DNA from: Bacteroidales bacterium
GTDB lineage: Bacteria; Bacteroidota; Bacteroidia; Bacteroidales; F082
NCBI GenBank assembly: GCA_016285355.1
Contig: JAEEQP010000018.1
Span: 1 to 64,000, forward strand
Direction of reading: 5' to 3'
Length of the DNA stretch: 64,000 nt
The notes under the pieces are model-generated. The model searched no databases. It was given only the letters and a program-made list of their open reading frames with translations, and was not told where the DNA came from. The position numbers were made by a program, and so were the translations under genes. Position 1 is the first letter of the stretch, and every line of letters begins with the position of its first letter. Shown piece after piece: positions 16,643-24,851 of the stretch.

Positions 16643-16724
16643 TACATCAAGTTTCATTTGAATCAAAAAGTGTGCTCTGCGGCGAAAAATTTTCAACTAC
16701 ACCACAAATTTGCATCGAAAATTG

Positions 16725-16732
16725 TATTTTTG
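16725..16732 (+). promoter_or_regulatory. -7 box of the DUF3791/DUF3990 operon
   Basis: TATTTTTG, 19 bp upstream of the ATG at 16752. No clear TTTG at -33. Confidence 0.6.
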
Positions 16733-16751
16733 CCACGATATTGAAATCGAA

Positions 16752-16976
16752 ATGTCAAGAGAAGAAAGAAATACGGTTGGATATGTGGTGGCGCTTATCA
16801 GTGAGTTTGCCGCATGTTTCGGTATTCAGCCAAGGCAGGCTTACGCTTATTTGAAGCGCTTTAAGGGACTTCAACACTTGGAGCAACATTATGGTATTCT
16901 GCATACACAGTCGTTTCCCGATGCTGTTGAAACCATGGCCGAGGTCTGCGCTCATAATGGAGGACAATTGAGATGA
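16752..16976 (+). CDS. DUF3791-type small protein, first gene of a TA-like trio
   Basis: 74-aa cytoplasmic protein with the DUF3791 pattern: an N-terminal helix (VVALISEFAACFGIQPRQAYAYL), then LKRFKGLQHLEQHYGILHTQS and a final segment that would place the chain next to the partner. DUF3791 genes regularly precede DUF3990 genes, as here, where the stop and next start overlap (ATGA at 16973). By position and size it is the likely antitoxin or regulator. This is inferred from context only. Confidence 0.75.
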   Translation: MSREERNTVGYVVALISEFAACFGIQPRQAYAYLKRFKGLQHLEQHYGILHTQSFPDAVETMAEVCAHNGGQLR

Positions 16977-17452
16977 TACTTTATCACGGTTCCAATATCA
17001 AAGTGTCCGTTCCCGACCTTTCCTGTTCCAAACCTTTCAAGGATTTTGGTAAAGGTTTTTACCTGTCGGACAATTACGAGCAAGCCTGGGATATGGCCAC
17101 ACAGAAAGTCAAGCAAACACTTAAAGGAGAACCTTTTGTAAGCAAGTTCCAATTCGATGAGCATTTGATGCAATCGAACGAATTGAGCATCAAGATTTTT
17201 TCGGACTACAGCGAAGAATGGGCAAATTTTGTGCTTGACAATCGCGACAAAAACATCCCTCAACCTGTACATCAGTTCGACATTGTTTACGGACCCATTG
17301 CAGATGATGGAGTGACTTTTCAACTGCGCCGTTACCAAGGTGGCGTGATTTCACTTGCCCGTCTTGTGGAAGAGTTGCATTATGCCAAAGGTATCACTTT
17401 CCAATATTATTTCGGCACTGACCGCGCCTTGCAAAAACTGACAGCACTATGA
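16973..17452 (+). CDS. DUF3990 protein, probable ADP-ribosyltransferase-fold toxin
   Basis: 159-aa protein beginning LYHGSNIKVSVPDLS, followed by KDFGKGFYLSDNYEQAW and later VYGPIADDGV. The HG and GKGFYLS elements resemble the NAD-binding core of ADP-ribosyltransferase folds, to which DUF3990 is thought to belong. Target and activity are unknown. It is translationally coupled to the DUF3791 gene upstream and to a small gene downstream (both ATGA overlaps), which is typical of toxin-antitoxin or effector-immunity units. Confidence 0.75.
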   Translation: MILYHGSNIKVSVPDLSCSKPFKDFGKGFYLSDNYEQAWDMATQKVKQTLKGEPFVSKFQFDEHLMQSNELSIKIFSDYSEEWANFVLDNRDKNIPQPVHQFDIVYGPIADDGVTFQLRRYQGGVISLARLVEELHYAKGITFQYYFGTDRALQKLTAL

Positions 17453-17685
17453 CCACAAAACTGACTCCTGAACAAATCCAGATAATGAAAGATGACATTG
17501 CGACGGCTCTCATAGGTTATCTTATGGAGGATTTCCACTATACTTGGCAGGAGGCTCTTGATGTTCTCTATACTTCGGAAACCTTTGAGCGTCTGCAAGA
17601 TAACGAAACAGGACTCTATTACCAAAGCCCTGGATATGTGTATTCGTTTTTGGAAAATGAAGTGAAGACGGCGGTAGTGGAATAG
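17449..17685 (+). CDS. Third small protein of the DUF3990 trio
   Basis: 78-aa soluble protein; helical N-terminus (TPEQIQIMKDDIATALIGYL) followed by WQEALDVLYTSETFERLQ and GLYYQSPGYVYSFLENE. Proteins with the LYTSETF...ETGLYYQSP pattern, as I recall, often follow DUF3990 genes in Bacteroidales, but I cannot name a family. Start codon overlaps the stop of the DUF3990 gene. It could be the antitoxin, with the DUF3791 protein as co-regulator, or the reverse. Confidence 0.65.
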   Translation: MTTKLTPEQIQIMKDDIATALIGYLMEDFHYTWQEALDVLYTSETFERLQDNETGLYYQSPGYVYSFLENEVKTAVVE

Positions 17686-17729
17686 AGAAAAGTCGGACAA
17701 TCTTAGTTTCATCGTTTTGTTTTCTTTCG

Positions 17730-17737
17730 TATCTTTG
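17730..17737 (+). promoter_or_regulatory. -7 box of the first DUF1703-type gene
   Basis: TATCTTTG, exact consensus, 21 bp before the ATG at 17759. Confidence 0.65.
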
Positions 17738-17758
17738 TCGCCATAAAACACCACTGCC

Positions 17759-19339
17759 ATGCAAGAAAGAAAATATCCGGTTGGTATTCAGACCTTTGAG
17801 AGAATAAGGAAAGAGAATTACCTCTATATTGACAAAACAGACTTGATTTGGAAGATGACCAAGGAAAGTCCATTCGTGTTTCTTAGCCGTCCGCGCAGGT
17901 TCGGCAAAAGTCTGCTTACCACTACCTTGGATTCCTATTTCCAAGGCAGGAAAGACTTGTTTGAAGGCTTGAAAATCATGGCATTGGAGAAAGAATGGGA
18001 GAACTATCCTGTCATTCATGTGGATTTGAGTGCGGCAAAAAACCAACCAGATTCTATAGAGTTACAGAAAACCATTTTGTTTATAATGAAGCCCTTGATT
18101 GAGGAATTTGGCAAGGATGATGACGAACAAACTCCAGGCAAGTTGCTGTCTGGAATGATTCGCCGTGCTTATGAGACGAGTGGCAAGCAAGTGGCGGTCA
18201 TTATTGATGAGTATGACGCTCCTTTACTTGAAGTGTTGCATGAGGAAGAACGCCTTCCCGAGTTCCGCCGCGTGATGCAGGAATTTTACCAGCCGCTGAA
18301 AGTCAGCGAGGCCATGATTAAGTTTTGCTTCATCACGGGCATCACCAAATTCAGCCAGCTGAGCATTTTCTCCACCATCAACAACTTGACCAACATCTCG
18401 ATGGATTCGAAATATGCGGCCATCTGTGGTATCACAGAGGATGAGTTTGCCACCGATATGGCCCCCGACATTGCCATGCTCGCCGAAGCGTATGAATGCA
18501 CGCCAGAGGAAATGCATGCTAAACTGAAACTACAGTACGACGGATACCGTTTCGCGGATGTGTCGCCAGAGATATACAATCCTTTCAGCCTGTTGAAGTG
18601 TTTCAGCCAAAAGAAGATAGCTAATTATTGGTTCGAGAGCGGCACACCGACTTTCCTCATCCGACAGATGCAGCATTTCAGGACGGACATCATGGGGATG
18701 GACCGCATTGAGGCCTCCGCCACTTCATTCGACCGCCCCACCGAGGCCATGACTACGGCTTTGCCGCTACTCTACCAAAGCGGCTACATCACCATTAAGG
18801 ACTATGACCGTGAAACCGAATCCTACATTTTATCCATTCCTAATAAAGAGGTGCGCGTGGGGCTAATCGACGGTCTTATACCAGCTTATACTGGCTTGGA
18901 CGGCAGTTTGGTACAGGACGGCTTCGCGTTGAAGTTTTACCGAGCTTTGCGAAAAGACGACATGACAGCCGCAATGGACGAGATGAAGGCTTTCCTCGCG
19001 AGCATTCCATACGTGGAGGGTTTCAAGAAAAAACTGGCCGATGTGGCTGCTTCGGAAGGCTTCTATGAATATACTTTCTGGCTGATTTTCAATATGATGA
19101 ATGTATATGCCCGCACTCAGGTAAAGTGTCACGGCGGCCGTATCGACTTTGTGGTGTTGCTGCCCGAAACCACCTACGTCTTTGAACTGAAAGTGAATGG
19201 AACTGCTCAGGAAGCCATCGACCAAATCAATAGCAAGGGCTATGCGCTGCCATACCAAACTGAAGGTCGTAGAGTGGTGAAAATTGGCGTTCAGTTTAAC
19301 CGAGAGACAATGACGATAGAGGATTACATTATCGCATAA
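17759..19339 (+). CDS. AAA-ATPase-like / PD-(D/E)XK nuclease protein (DUF1703 type), copy 1
   Basis: 526-aa protein of the family that combines an AAA-ATPase-like N-terminal domain with a PDDEXK_9 C-terminal domain. The start (KYPVGIQTFERIRKENYLYI) and DKTDLIWKM are typical, FLSRPRRFGKSLL (residues about 42-54) is the Walker A region, AVIIDEYDAPLLE is Walker B, and FITGITKFSQLSIFS follows. The C-terminal nuclease-like core is GGRIDFVVLLPETTYVFELK. These genes are present in dozens of copies in many Bacteroidales; their role is unresolved. It is monocistronic and clearly paralogous to the reverse-strand gene at 47977-49560. Confidence 0.9.
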   Translation: MQERKYPVGIQTFERIRKENYLYIDKTDLIWKMTKESPFVFLSRPRRFGKSLLTTTLDSYFQGRKDLFEGLKIMALEKEWENYPVIHVDLSAAKNQPDSIELQKTILFIMKPLIEEFGKDDDEQTPGKLLSGMIRRAYETSGKQVAVIIDEYDAPLLEVLHEEERLPEFRRVMQEFYQPLKVSEAMIKFCFITGITKFSQLSIFSTINNLTNISMDSKYAAICGITEDEFATDMAPDIAMLAEAYECTPEEMHAKLKLQYDGYRFADVSPEIYNPFSLLKCFSQKKIANYWFESGTPTFLIRQMQHFRTDIMGMDRIEASATSFDRPTEAMTTALPLLYQSGYITIKDYDRETESYILSIPNKEVRVGLIDGLIPAYTGLDGSLVQDGFALKFYRALRKDDMTAAMDEMKAFLASIPYVEGFKKKLADVAASEGFYEYTFWLIFNMMNVYARTQVKCHGGRIDFVVLLPETTYVFELKVNGTAQEAIDQINSKGYALPYQTEGRRVVKIGVQFNRETMTIEDYIIA

Positions 19340-19383
19340 TTTTAAAAATTGAGGAAAAAGGTCGAAACCATCGAACTTTTTCC

Positions 19384-19391
19384 TATTTTTG
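19384..19391 (+). promoter_or_regulatory. -7 box of the TonB receptor operon
   Basis: TATTTTTG, 47 bp upstream of the ATG at 19439. It rules out in-frame codons located before it. Confidence 0.65.
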
Positions 19392-19438
19392 TCCGTTTAA
19401 TTCATCTTAAAATTGACGAAAATCATAACAAGTTCAAT

Positions 19439-22009
19439 ATGAAGAAATTTCTACTATTATTGGCGGTTTCCATGTTGCTGGTCGGGCGAATGACGGCTCA
19501 GGTCGTCGACACGACCAACCTCGACCAACATGACGTGCCGACGGTGATCCTGATGGATTCCGATTTCGAAGAATCTTCCTCCTCGGTCAACGATGCCTCC
19601 ACCTTGCTCAACTCGTCGCGCGACGTGTTCAACAGCATTGCGGCCTACAACTTCGGTTCGTTGCGCTACCGCGTGCGTGGTAACGACTCGAAGTACAGTG
19701 AGGTGATGATTAACGGCATCTCGATGAACGACCCCGAGACTGGGCGGCCTGTCTTCTCCAACTGGGGTGGACTGAACGATGCCTTCCGCAACTCGATGCT
19801 CGTCGAAGGCCTCGGCAAGACCGATGCGGGCTTTGGTGGCCTCGGCGGTCTGACGGCCTACTCGACGCGCGCCTCGCAGTACCGCAAGCAGATTTCGCTG
19901 AGCTATGCCTTCTCCAACCGCTCTTACAACCATCGCGTTATGGCTTCTATCGGCACAGGCGAAATGGGGAAGGGCTGGTATCTGATGGCTCATGCCAGCG
20001 GTCGTTATGCGGGCAAGGGCTATACCGAAGGCACCTTCTACCAAGCCTACAGTTATTTCCTCTCGGTGGAGAAGAAAATCAACGACAAGCACAGCATCAA
20101 CCTCACAGTGTTTGGTGCGCCCTCGCAGCGCGGCGGTTCGGGTCCTGTGGTGCAAGAGGCTTACGATTTGGTCGGCACCAATTATTACAATCCAAACTGG
20201 GGTTATCAAACGGTGGATGCTTCCGGCAAGCAGATCATCCGCAACTCGCGCGTGAGCACTTATCATCAGCCGGTGACCCAATTCACTTGGTATTGGACAC
20301 CGAACAAGAAGACCTCGTTCCACACCACGGCCTATTACTTCGCCGGCAAGGCAGGCCAGACCAGCCTCGAATGGGGTGAGGACAGAGACCCGCGTCCCGA
20401 TTATTACAGGAACCTGCCGAGCTATTACATGACTAATGCCCATAGCACGAAGGAAATCGAAGCTCAATTCGAGAAATGGATGAACCGCGACCCGAAGGTC
20501 ACACAAATAGACTGGGACAAACTGTACAACGCCAACCGAGACCACCTCTTTACGGTGCATAATGCCAATGGTACAGAGGGCAATACTGTTACTGGGGCGG
20601 CCTCGAAATACATCCTTGCCGAGCGCCATTTCGACAAGATGCAGTTGGGCGACGCTTCCTACTTTAAGCACGAATTCACGCCCAACCTCATCATGACTGG
20701 TGGTTTTGCCTTTAGTGTTTCAAGGACACACTATTACGAGAGCATTAATGACCTGCTGGGCGGCGATTATTACTACGATATTAATAAGTATGCCGAGAAC
20801 CTTGAAAACGAGGAATGTCAAACCAATCTGTTCAACCCGAATCATGTGGCAAAGGTCGGTGACATCATCGGTTACAACTACTATGCCAACCGCAACTTTG
20901 GCCGCATTTGGGATCAAATCGATTGGCTTGTCGGCAACTTCGACCTTTACTTGGGCGTGCAGGCCGAGTTTACGCAGATCTGGCGCGAGGGCCTTTGGAA
21001 AAACGGTTCCTTTACTGACAACTCTTACGGCAAGGACAAGATGCACAACTTTTTCGACCCCAGCGTGAAGGCCGGTATGACATACGCCATCAATGGTCGT
21101 AACCACTTTGTGGTCAACATGGCTTATACGACGCAAGCACCGCAGTTCAGGGATATTTACGTGTCGCCTCGTACCCGAAACACCGTTGTGGAGGGCAAGC
21201 TGAAGAGCGAACGCATCAATGCTTTTGACCTGAGTTACCTCTACCGTTCGCCCAATTTCAAGTTCCGCCTCACAGGGTATTACTACACCTATCAAAACCT
21301 CATTTGGAACCGTAGCTTCTATTGCGAGAACGTATTCCAGAACACCGTGACCAGTGCTAACTCCTACACCAGTGAATTCGTCAACTTCATTATGACCGAC
21401 ATCAATCAAAAGAGCCTCGGTGTGGAGATGGGTGCAGAGTGGAATGTTTCTCCGACGGTCACCTTGCAGGCCGCTGCCGCCAATGGCATCCATGCGTATA
21501 ACAACAATCCCATCTTCTCGGTTTACGACGACAACAACAGCACGGCTTACATCCAAAACAGTGTGGCCTACCTGAAAGATTACCATGTTTCTTCGGGTCC
21601 TGAGACGGTGTCCTCGTTGGGCATCAAGTACAACTCCCCGAAATATTGGTGGGTGAGCCTCAATGCCAACTATCTCGCCAATATGTACTTCGACGAGAGC
21701 CCATACAATCACACTGAGGAAGGTATGTTGCACTACGCTCAGGGCGACATCCGCATTGAGGAAGTGCTGCGTCAAGACCCGATGAAGCCTGCCTTCACGC
21801 TCGACTTCTACGGCGGTTTCTCGAAGCGTTACAAAGGGTATTATTTCCTCTTCAACTTGAGTGTCAACAACATCCTCAACAACAAGAGCACTATCCTCTA
21901 CGGCTACGAGCAACTCCGCTTTAATGCCAACAACCCCGATATGTTCCCAGAGAAGTATTCCTACATGTACGGAACGAATTTCTTTGTCAGTATAACGGTT
22001 AGAAAGTAA
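19439..22009 (+). CDS. TonB-dependent outer-membrane receptor
   Basis: 856-aa outer-membrane beta-barrel. After a signal peptide (LLLLAVSMLLVGRMTAQ) the chain goes directly to a plug-like domain (YRVRGNDSKYSEVMINGISM, then GLGKTDAGFGGLGGL), without the carboxypeptidase-like N-terminal domain seen in SusC proteins. The barrel is rich in aromatic strands and ends in a strand finishing VSITVRK. It is followed by two choice-of-anchor J lipoproteins and a PEGA protein, which suggests a receptor with its own surface-exposed binding partners. The substrate is not known; absence of a SusD homologue argues against a standard polysaccharide system. Confidence 0.85.
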   Translation: MKKFLLLLAVSMLLVGRMTAQVVDTTNLDQHDVPTVILMDSDFEESSSSVNDASTLLNSSRDVFNSIAAYNFGSLRYRVRGNDSKYSEVMINGISMNDPETGRPVFSNWGGLNDAFRNSMLVEGLGKTDAGFGGLGGLTAYSTRASQYRKQISLSYAFSNRSYNHRVMASIGTGEMGKGWYLMAHASGRYAGKGYTEGTFYQAYSYFLSVEKKINDKHSINLTVFGAPSQRGGSGPVVQEAYDLVGTNYYNPNWGYQTVDASGKQIIRNSRVSTYHQPVTQFTWYWTPNKKTSFHTTAYYFAGKAGQTSLEWGEDRDPRPDYYRNLPSYYMTNAHSTKEIEAQFEKWMNRDPKVTQIDWDKLYNANRDHLFTVHNANGTEGNTVTGAASKYILAERHFDKMQLGDASYFKHEFTPNLIMTGGFAFSVSRTHYYESINDLLGGDYYYDINKYAENLENEECQTNLFNPNHVAKVGDIIGYNYYANRNFGRIWDQIDWLVGNFDLYLGVQAEFTQIWREGLWKNGSFTDNSYGKDKMHNFFDPSVKAGMTYAINGRNHFVVNMAYTTQAPQFRDIYVSPRTRNTVVEGKLKSERINAFDLSYLYRSPNFKFRLTGYYYTYQNLIWNRSFYCENVFQNTVTSANSYTSEFVNFIMTDINQKSLGVEMGAEWNVSPTVTLQAAAANGIHAYNNNPIFSVYDDNNSTAYIQNSVAYLKDYHVSSGPETVSSLGIKYNSPKYWWVSLNANYLANMYFDESPYNHTEEGMLHYAQGDIRIEEVLRQDPMKPAFTLDFYGGFSKRYKGYYFLFNLSVNNILNNKSTILYGYEQLRFNANNPDMFPEKYSYMYGTNFFVSITVRK

Positions 22010-22012
22010 ATA

Positions 22013-22088
22013 CGGCCCTTCGACAAGCTCAGGGACCTTCGCTAAAAACAGTAAAGTTAAAGGTCGTTGAGCCTGTCGAAACGCCGAC
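22013..22088. repeat. REP-like element, family 1 (intergenic copy)
   Basis: CTTCGACAAGCTCAGGGACC and, after a short spacer, GGTCGTTGAGCCTGTCGAAA form imperfect inverted arms of about 26 bp. The same pair occurs at 39813-39867, 55577-55639 and, inverted, inside pyrC. It lies between two genes read in the same direction and may be cotranscribed. Confidence 0.85.
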
Positions 22089-22148
22089 CAAATTTTGAAT
22101 TTTGAATTTTGAATCTAAAATCTTGAAATTGAATAAACCCCAAATATT

Positions 22149-24842
22149 ATGAAAAACAGAGTATTCAACGCATTCCTGCTTCTTGCCATGGTGGGCATGA
22201 TGTTCACCGCCTGCAAGAAAGAGTATCCCCAACCGCCTATCCAAGATTTGCCGGTAGGAAGGGTTTACACTATTGATGAAATCCTGACTTTGGAGTCGGG
22301 CACCGTGTTTACGGAAGACGCTTCGGTATATGGCATCGTCACTGCTGACGAAGTGTCGGGCAACCTCTACAAGTGCGCTTTCATGCAAGACCGTGCCACA
22401 GGTGCCGCCATCGAGCTGTATCTCACTGCCCCCAGTGGTGTTCGCATCGGCGACTCCATCCGCGTCTATCTGAAGGATGTCACCTATTCATTGTACGCTA
22501 ACCTGCCTCAGCTGACCAACTTTGAGGCCGACGGACACATCATCATCTTGGCCAACGACAAGCCCATTGAGCCTGCCAAAGCTACCATTACGGAAATCAA
22601 CGAAGGCAAATACTTGGCTGGTTTGGTGCGTTTGGAGAATGTGAAGTTCACCGAGCAGAACACCTTTTCCGAACCGAACACGTACGGCAATCGCACCTTG
22701 ATTGACCCTATGAATCCTTCTAACAGTGTCATCGTGCGCACCAGCAACTACGCCAACTTTGCCTACGACTCACTGCCGCAAGGCGTGGGCAACATGACTG
22801 CCATCGCAACGGTTTTCAACAGCACTTGGCAACTCCTCATCCGTACAGCTCGCGAACTTGAATTTGACGGCTATGTTCCAGGCGGTGCCAATGACTTGCC
22901 GTATTGTGAGTTTTTCTCCTCTTCGTTTGGATCCTACACCACCTATGATGTAAATGGTGCTCAACATTGGGAGATTGACTATAGCACTGCCAAGATGACC
23001 GGTTATGAAAACAGCACGAACTATGAAAATGAAGACTGGCTGATTTCTGCTAAGGTCTCTTTGGAGAACGTTTCGAGTGCCTGTATGACGATGTCCTATA
23101 TTGCACGCTATTTCAACAATGTGAATGACGACATCACGGTTTGGGTCTCTTCTGACTACACCTCTGGCGACCCGAATTTGGCCAACTGGGAGCAAGTTCC
23201 CGCTTCATGGACTGAAGGCAGCAACTGGTCTGACTTTGCTTCCACCACACTCGACCTCTCCCAATTCGCTGGTAAGAAGATTTGTGTGGCTGTGAAATAT
23301 CATTCCGATAATAACAAGGCTGGTACCATTGAGGTGCAGAGCATTTGTATCCAAGAAGGTAGTGGCCCAACGCCTCCTCCTGGTCCGGGCACTGGCGGGG
23401 AGTTGCAGTACCTGCCCTATGAGCAGAACTTTACTTCAGATTTTGGCACCTATATGGCTTCTGATGTATTAGGCCCTCAGTCATGGGTGAACCAATATGA
23501 AACTGCAAAGATGTCGGGATATGCAGACGGTGCTTCCAATGCCAATGAAGACTGGCTGATTTCGTCGCCAGTTCTCATCACAGCGGGCATCGAACATGCC
23601 AAGGCGGTCGTGAACTATGCAGCCAAGTATCAAGGTGCTACGGACAATGACGTGACCATGCAGGTTTCTACGAATTACGAATTTGGTGCAGACCCAACCA
23701 ATGCAACTTGGGCAGAGTTACCTGTCACCTATCCCAACAACTCCAGCGGCAATGCTTGGACTTTCACTGATCAGGAGGTCAGTCTTGACAACTACATCGG
23801 ACAAACGGTGACGGTGGCTATCAAGTACACCTCAACCGAATCCGCTTCGCGTACTATCGAAATCAAAACCATTACCATTCAAGAAGGTGAAGCTGGTGGC
23901 GGTGTGACACCTCCAGGTCCAGGAACAGGCGAAGGTAGCGGTACTGCTGATGACCCATATAATGTGGCTGCTGGTATTGGTTATCAAAACCAAGGTGATG
24001 CTTGGGTAAAAGGCTATATTGTTGGTGCTGTGAAGAGTGGACAAGAGCATAACACCGTCACGTCTAATGACGACATCGACTGGGTCGCTCCGTTCGGGCG
24101 AGCCACCAATGTTTTGATTGCTGATGACGCTTCATGCAATGAAATTGCTAACTGCTTAATTGTGAAGATGCCATCTGGTTCTGCACTTCGTTCACAGGTC
24201 AATCTATTAGATCATCCAGATAATCTTGGTAAGCAACTTACCGTTTTCGGTACATTGAAAAACGCTTTTGGCAAACCAGGTCTTGACAGCCCTGGAACCG
24301 AAAACGACTTCGTGTTTGAAGGTGGTGATACACCTACGCCTCCTGAACCAGGAACAGGCATTTTCTCTGAGACTTTTGCCAATGGACAAGGCGATTTCGT
24401 CATTCAGGATGTCTTTTTATCATCAGGACTGAACTATGTTTGGAAGCACGATGCAACACATCATTATATGAAAGCAAGTGCTTATGTGGGTGGACCGTAT
24501 GCATCTGAAAGCTGGCTTGTTTCTCCGATTATTGACCTTTCAAATGTTGCTACGGCAACCTTGAAGTTTGATCAAATAGTCAATTATGCTACTTCCGTTT
24601 CGCCTAATAGCATTTTGCATGTGATGGTTTCCTCTAATTATAATGGTGATGTCCAAAACGCCACATGGTTAGAGTTGACGCTGGATCGATGGCCAGAAGG
24701 AAACAATTGGAACACAGTTAATTCTGTTGCTGATTTGGCTGGTGTTGTTGGTCAACAGATTACGATAGCCTTCAAATACACCAGTGAGGCTGTGTCAGGT
24801 AAATGTCCCACATGGGAAGTGTTTAACATTGTTTTGGAATAA
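22149..24842 (+). CDS. Surface lipoprotein with DUF5689 and choice-of-anchor J domains
   Basis: 897-aa modular lipoprotein (MKNRV..., lipobox Cys in MMFTAC). Residues about 30-250 match the DUF5689 pattern (YTIDEILTLESGTVF, VYGIVTADEVSGN, YLAGLVRLENVKF). Two choice-of-anchor J (cleaved-adhesin-like) modules follow, each with NEDWLIS and a Pro/Gly linker (PTPPPGPGTGG). Next comes a DUF6359-like module (GTADDPYNVAAGIGYQ, GYIVGAVKSG, NVLIADDAS), then a third anchor J-type module (FSETFANGQGDF, ESWLVSPIIDLS). It probably forms a cell-surface partner of the TonB receptor encoded upstream. Domain order is similar to the gene at 26710. Confidence 0.8.
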   Translation: MKNRVFNAFLLLAMVGMMFTACKKEYPQPPIQDLPVGRVYTIDEILTLESGTVFTEDASVYGIVTADEVSGNLYKCAFMQDRATGAAIELYLTAPSGVRIGDSIRVYLKDVTYSLYANLPQLTNFEADGHIIILANDKPIEPAKATITEINEGKYLAGLVRLENVKFTEQNTFSEPNTYGNRTLIDPMNPSNSVIVRTSNYANFAYDSLPQGVGNMTAIATVFNSTWQLLIRTARELEFDGYVPGGANDLPYCEFFSSSFGSYTTYDVNGAQHWEIDYSTAKMTGYENSTNYENEDWLISAKVSLENVSSACMTMSYIARYFNNVNDDITVWVSSDYTSGDPNLANWEQVPASWTEGSNWSDFASTTLDLSQFAGKKICVAVKYHSDNNKAGTIEVQSICIQEGSGPTPPPGPGTGGELQYLPYEQNFTSDFGTYMASDVLGPQSWVNQYETAKMSGYADGASNANEDWLISSPVLITAGIEHAKAVVNYAAKYQGATDNDVTMQVSTNYEFGADPTNATWAELPVTYPNNSSGNAWTFTDQEVSLDNYIGQTVTVAIKYTSTESASRTIEIKTITIQEGEAGGGVTPPGPGTGEGSGTADDPYNVAAGIGYQNQGDAWVKGYIVGAVKSGQEHNTVTSNDDIDWVAPFGRATNVLIADDASCNEIANCLIVKMPSGSALRSQVNLLDHPDNLGKQLTVFGTLKNAFGKPGLDSPGTENDFVFEGGDTPTPPEPGTGIFSETFANGQGDFVIQDVFLSSGLNYVWKHDATHHYMKASAYVGGPYASESWLVSPIIDLSNVATATLKFDQIVNYATSVSPNSILHVMVSSNYNGDVQNATWLELTLDRWPEGNNWNTVNSVADLAGVVGQQITIAFKYTSEAVSGKCPTWEVFNIVLE

Positions 24843-24851
24843 TAAAAAATA

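Noticed and set aside
19457..21913. Long open frames antisense to the TonB receptor gene (about 400 codons each)
   Set aside because: They are codon-bias shadows of a real gene on the + strand; no start signals or protein motifs.
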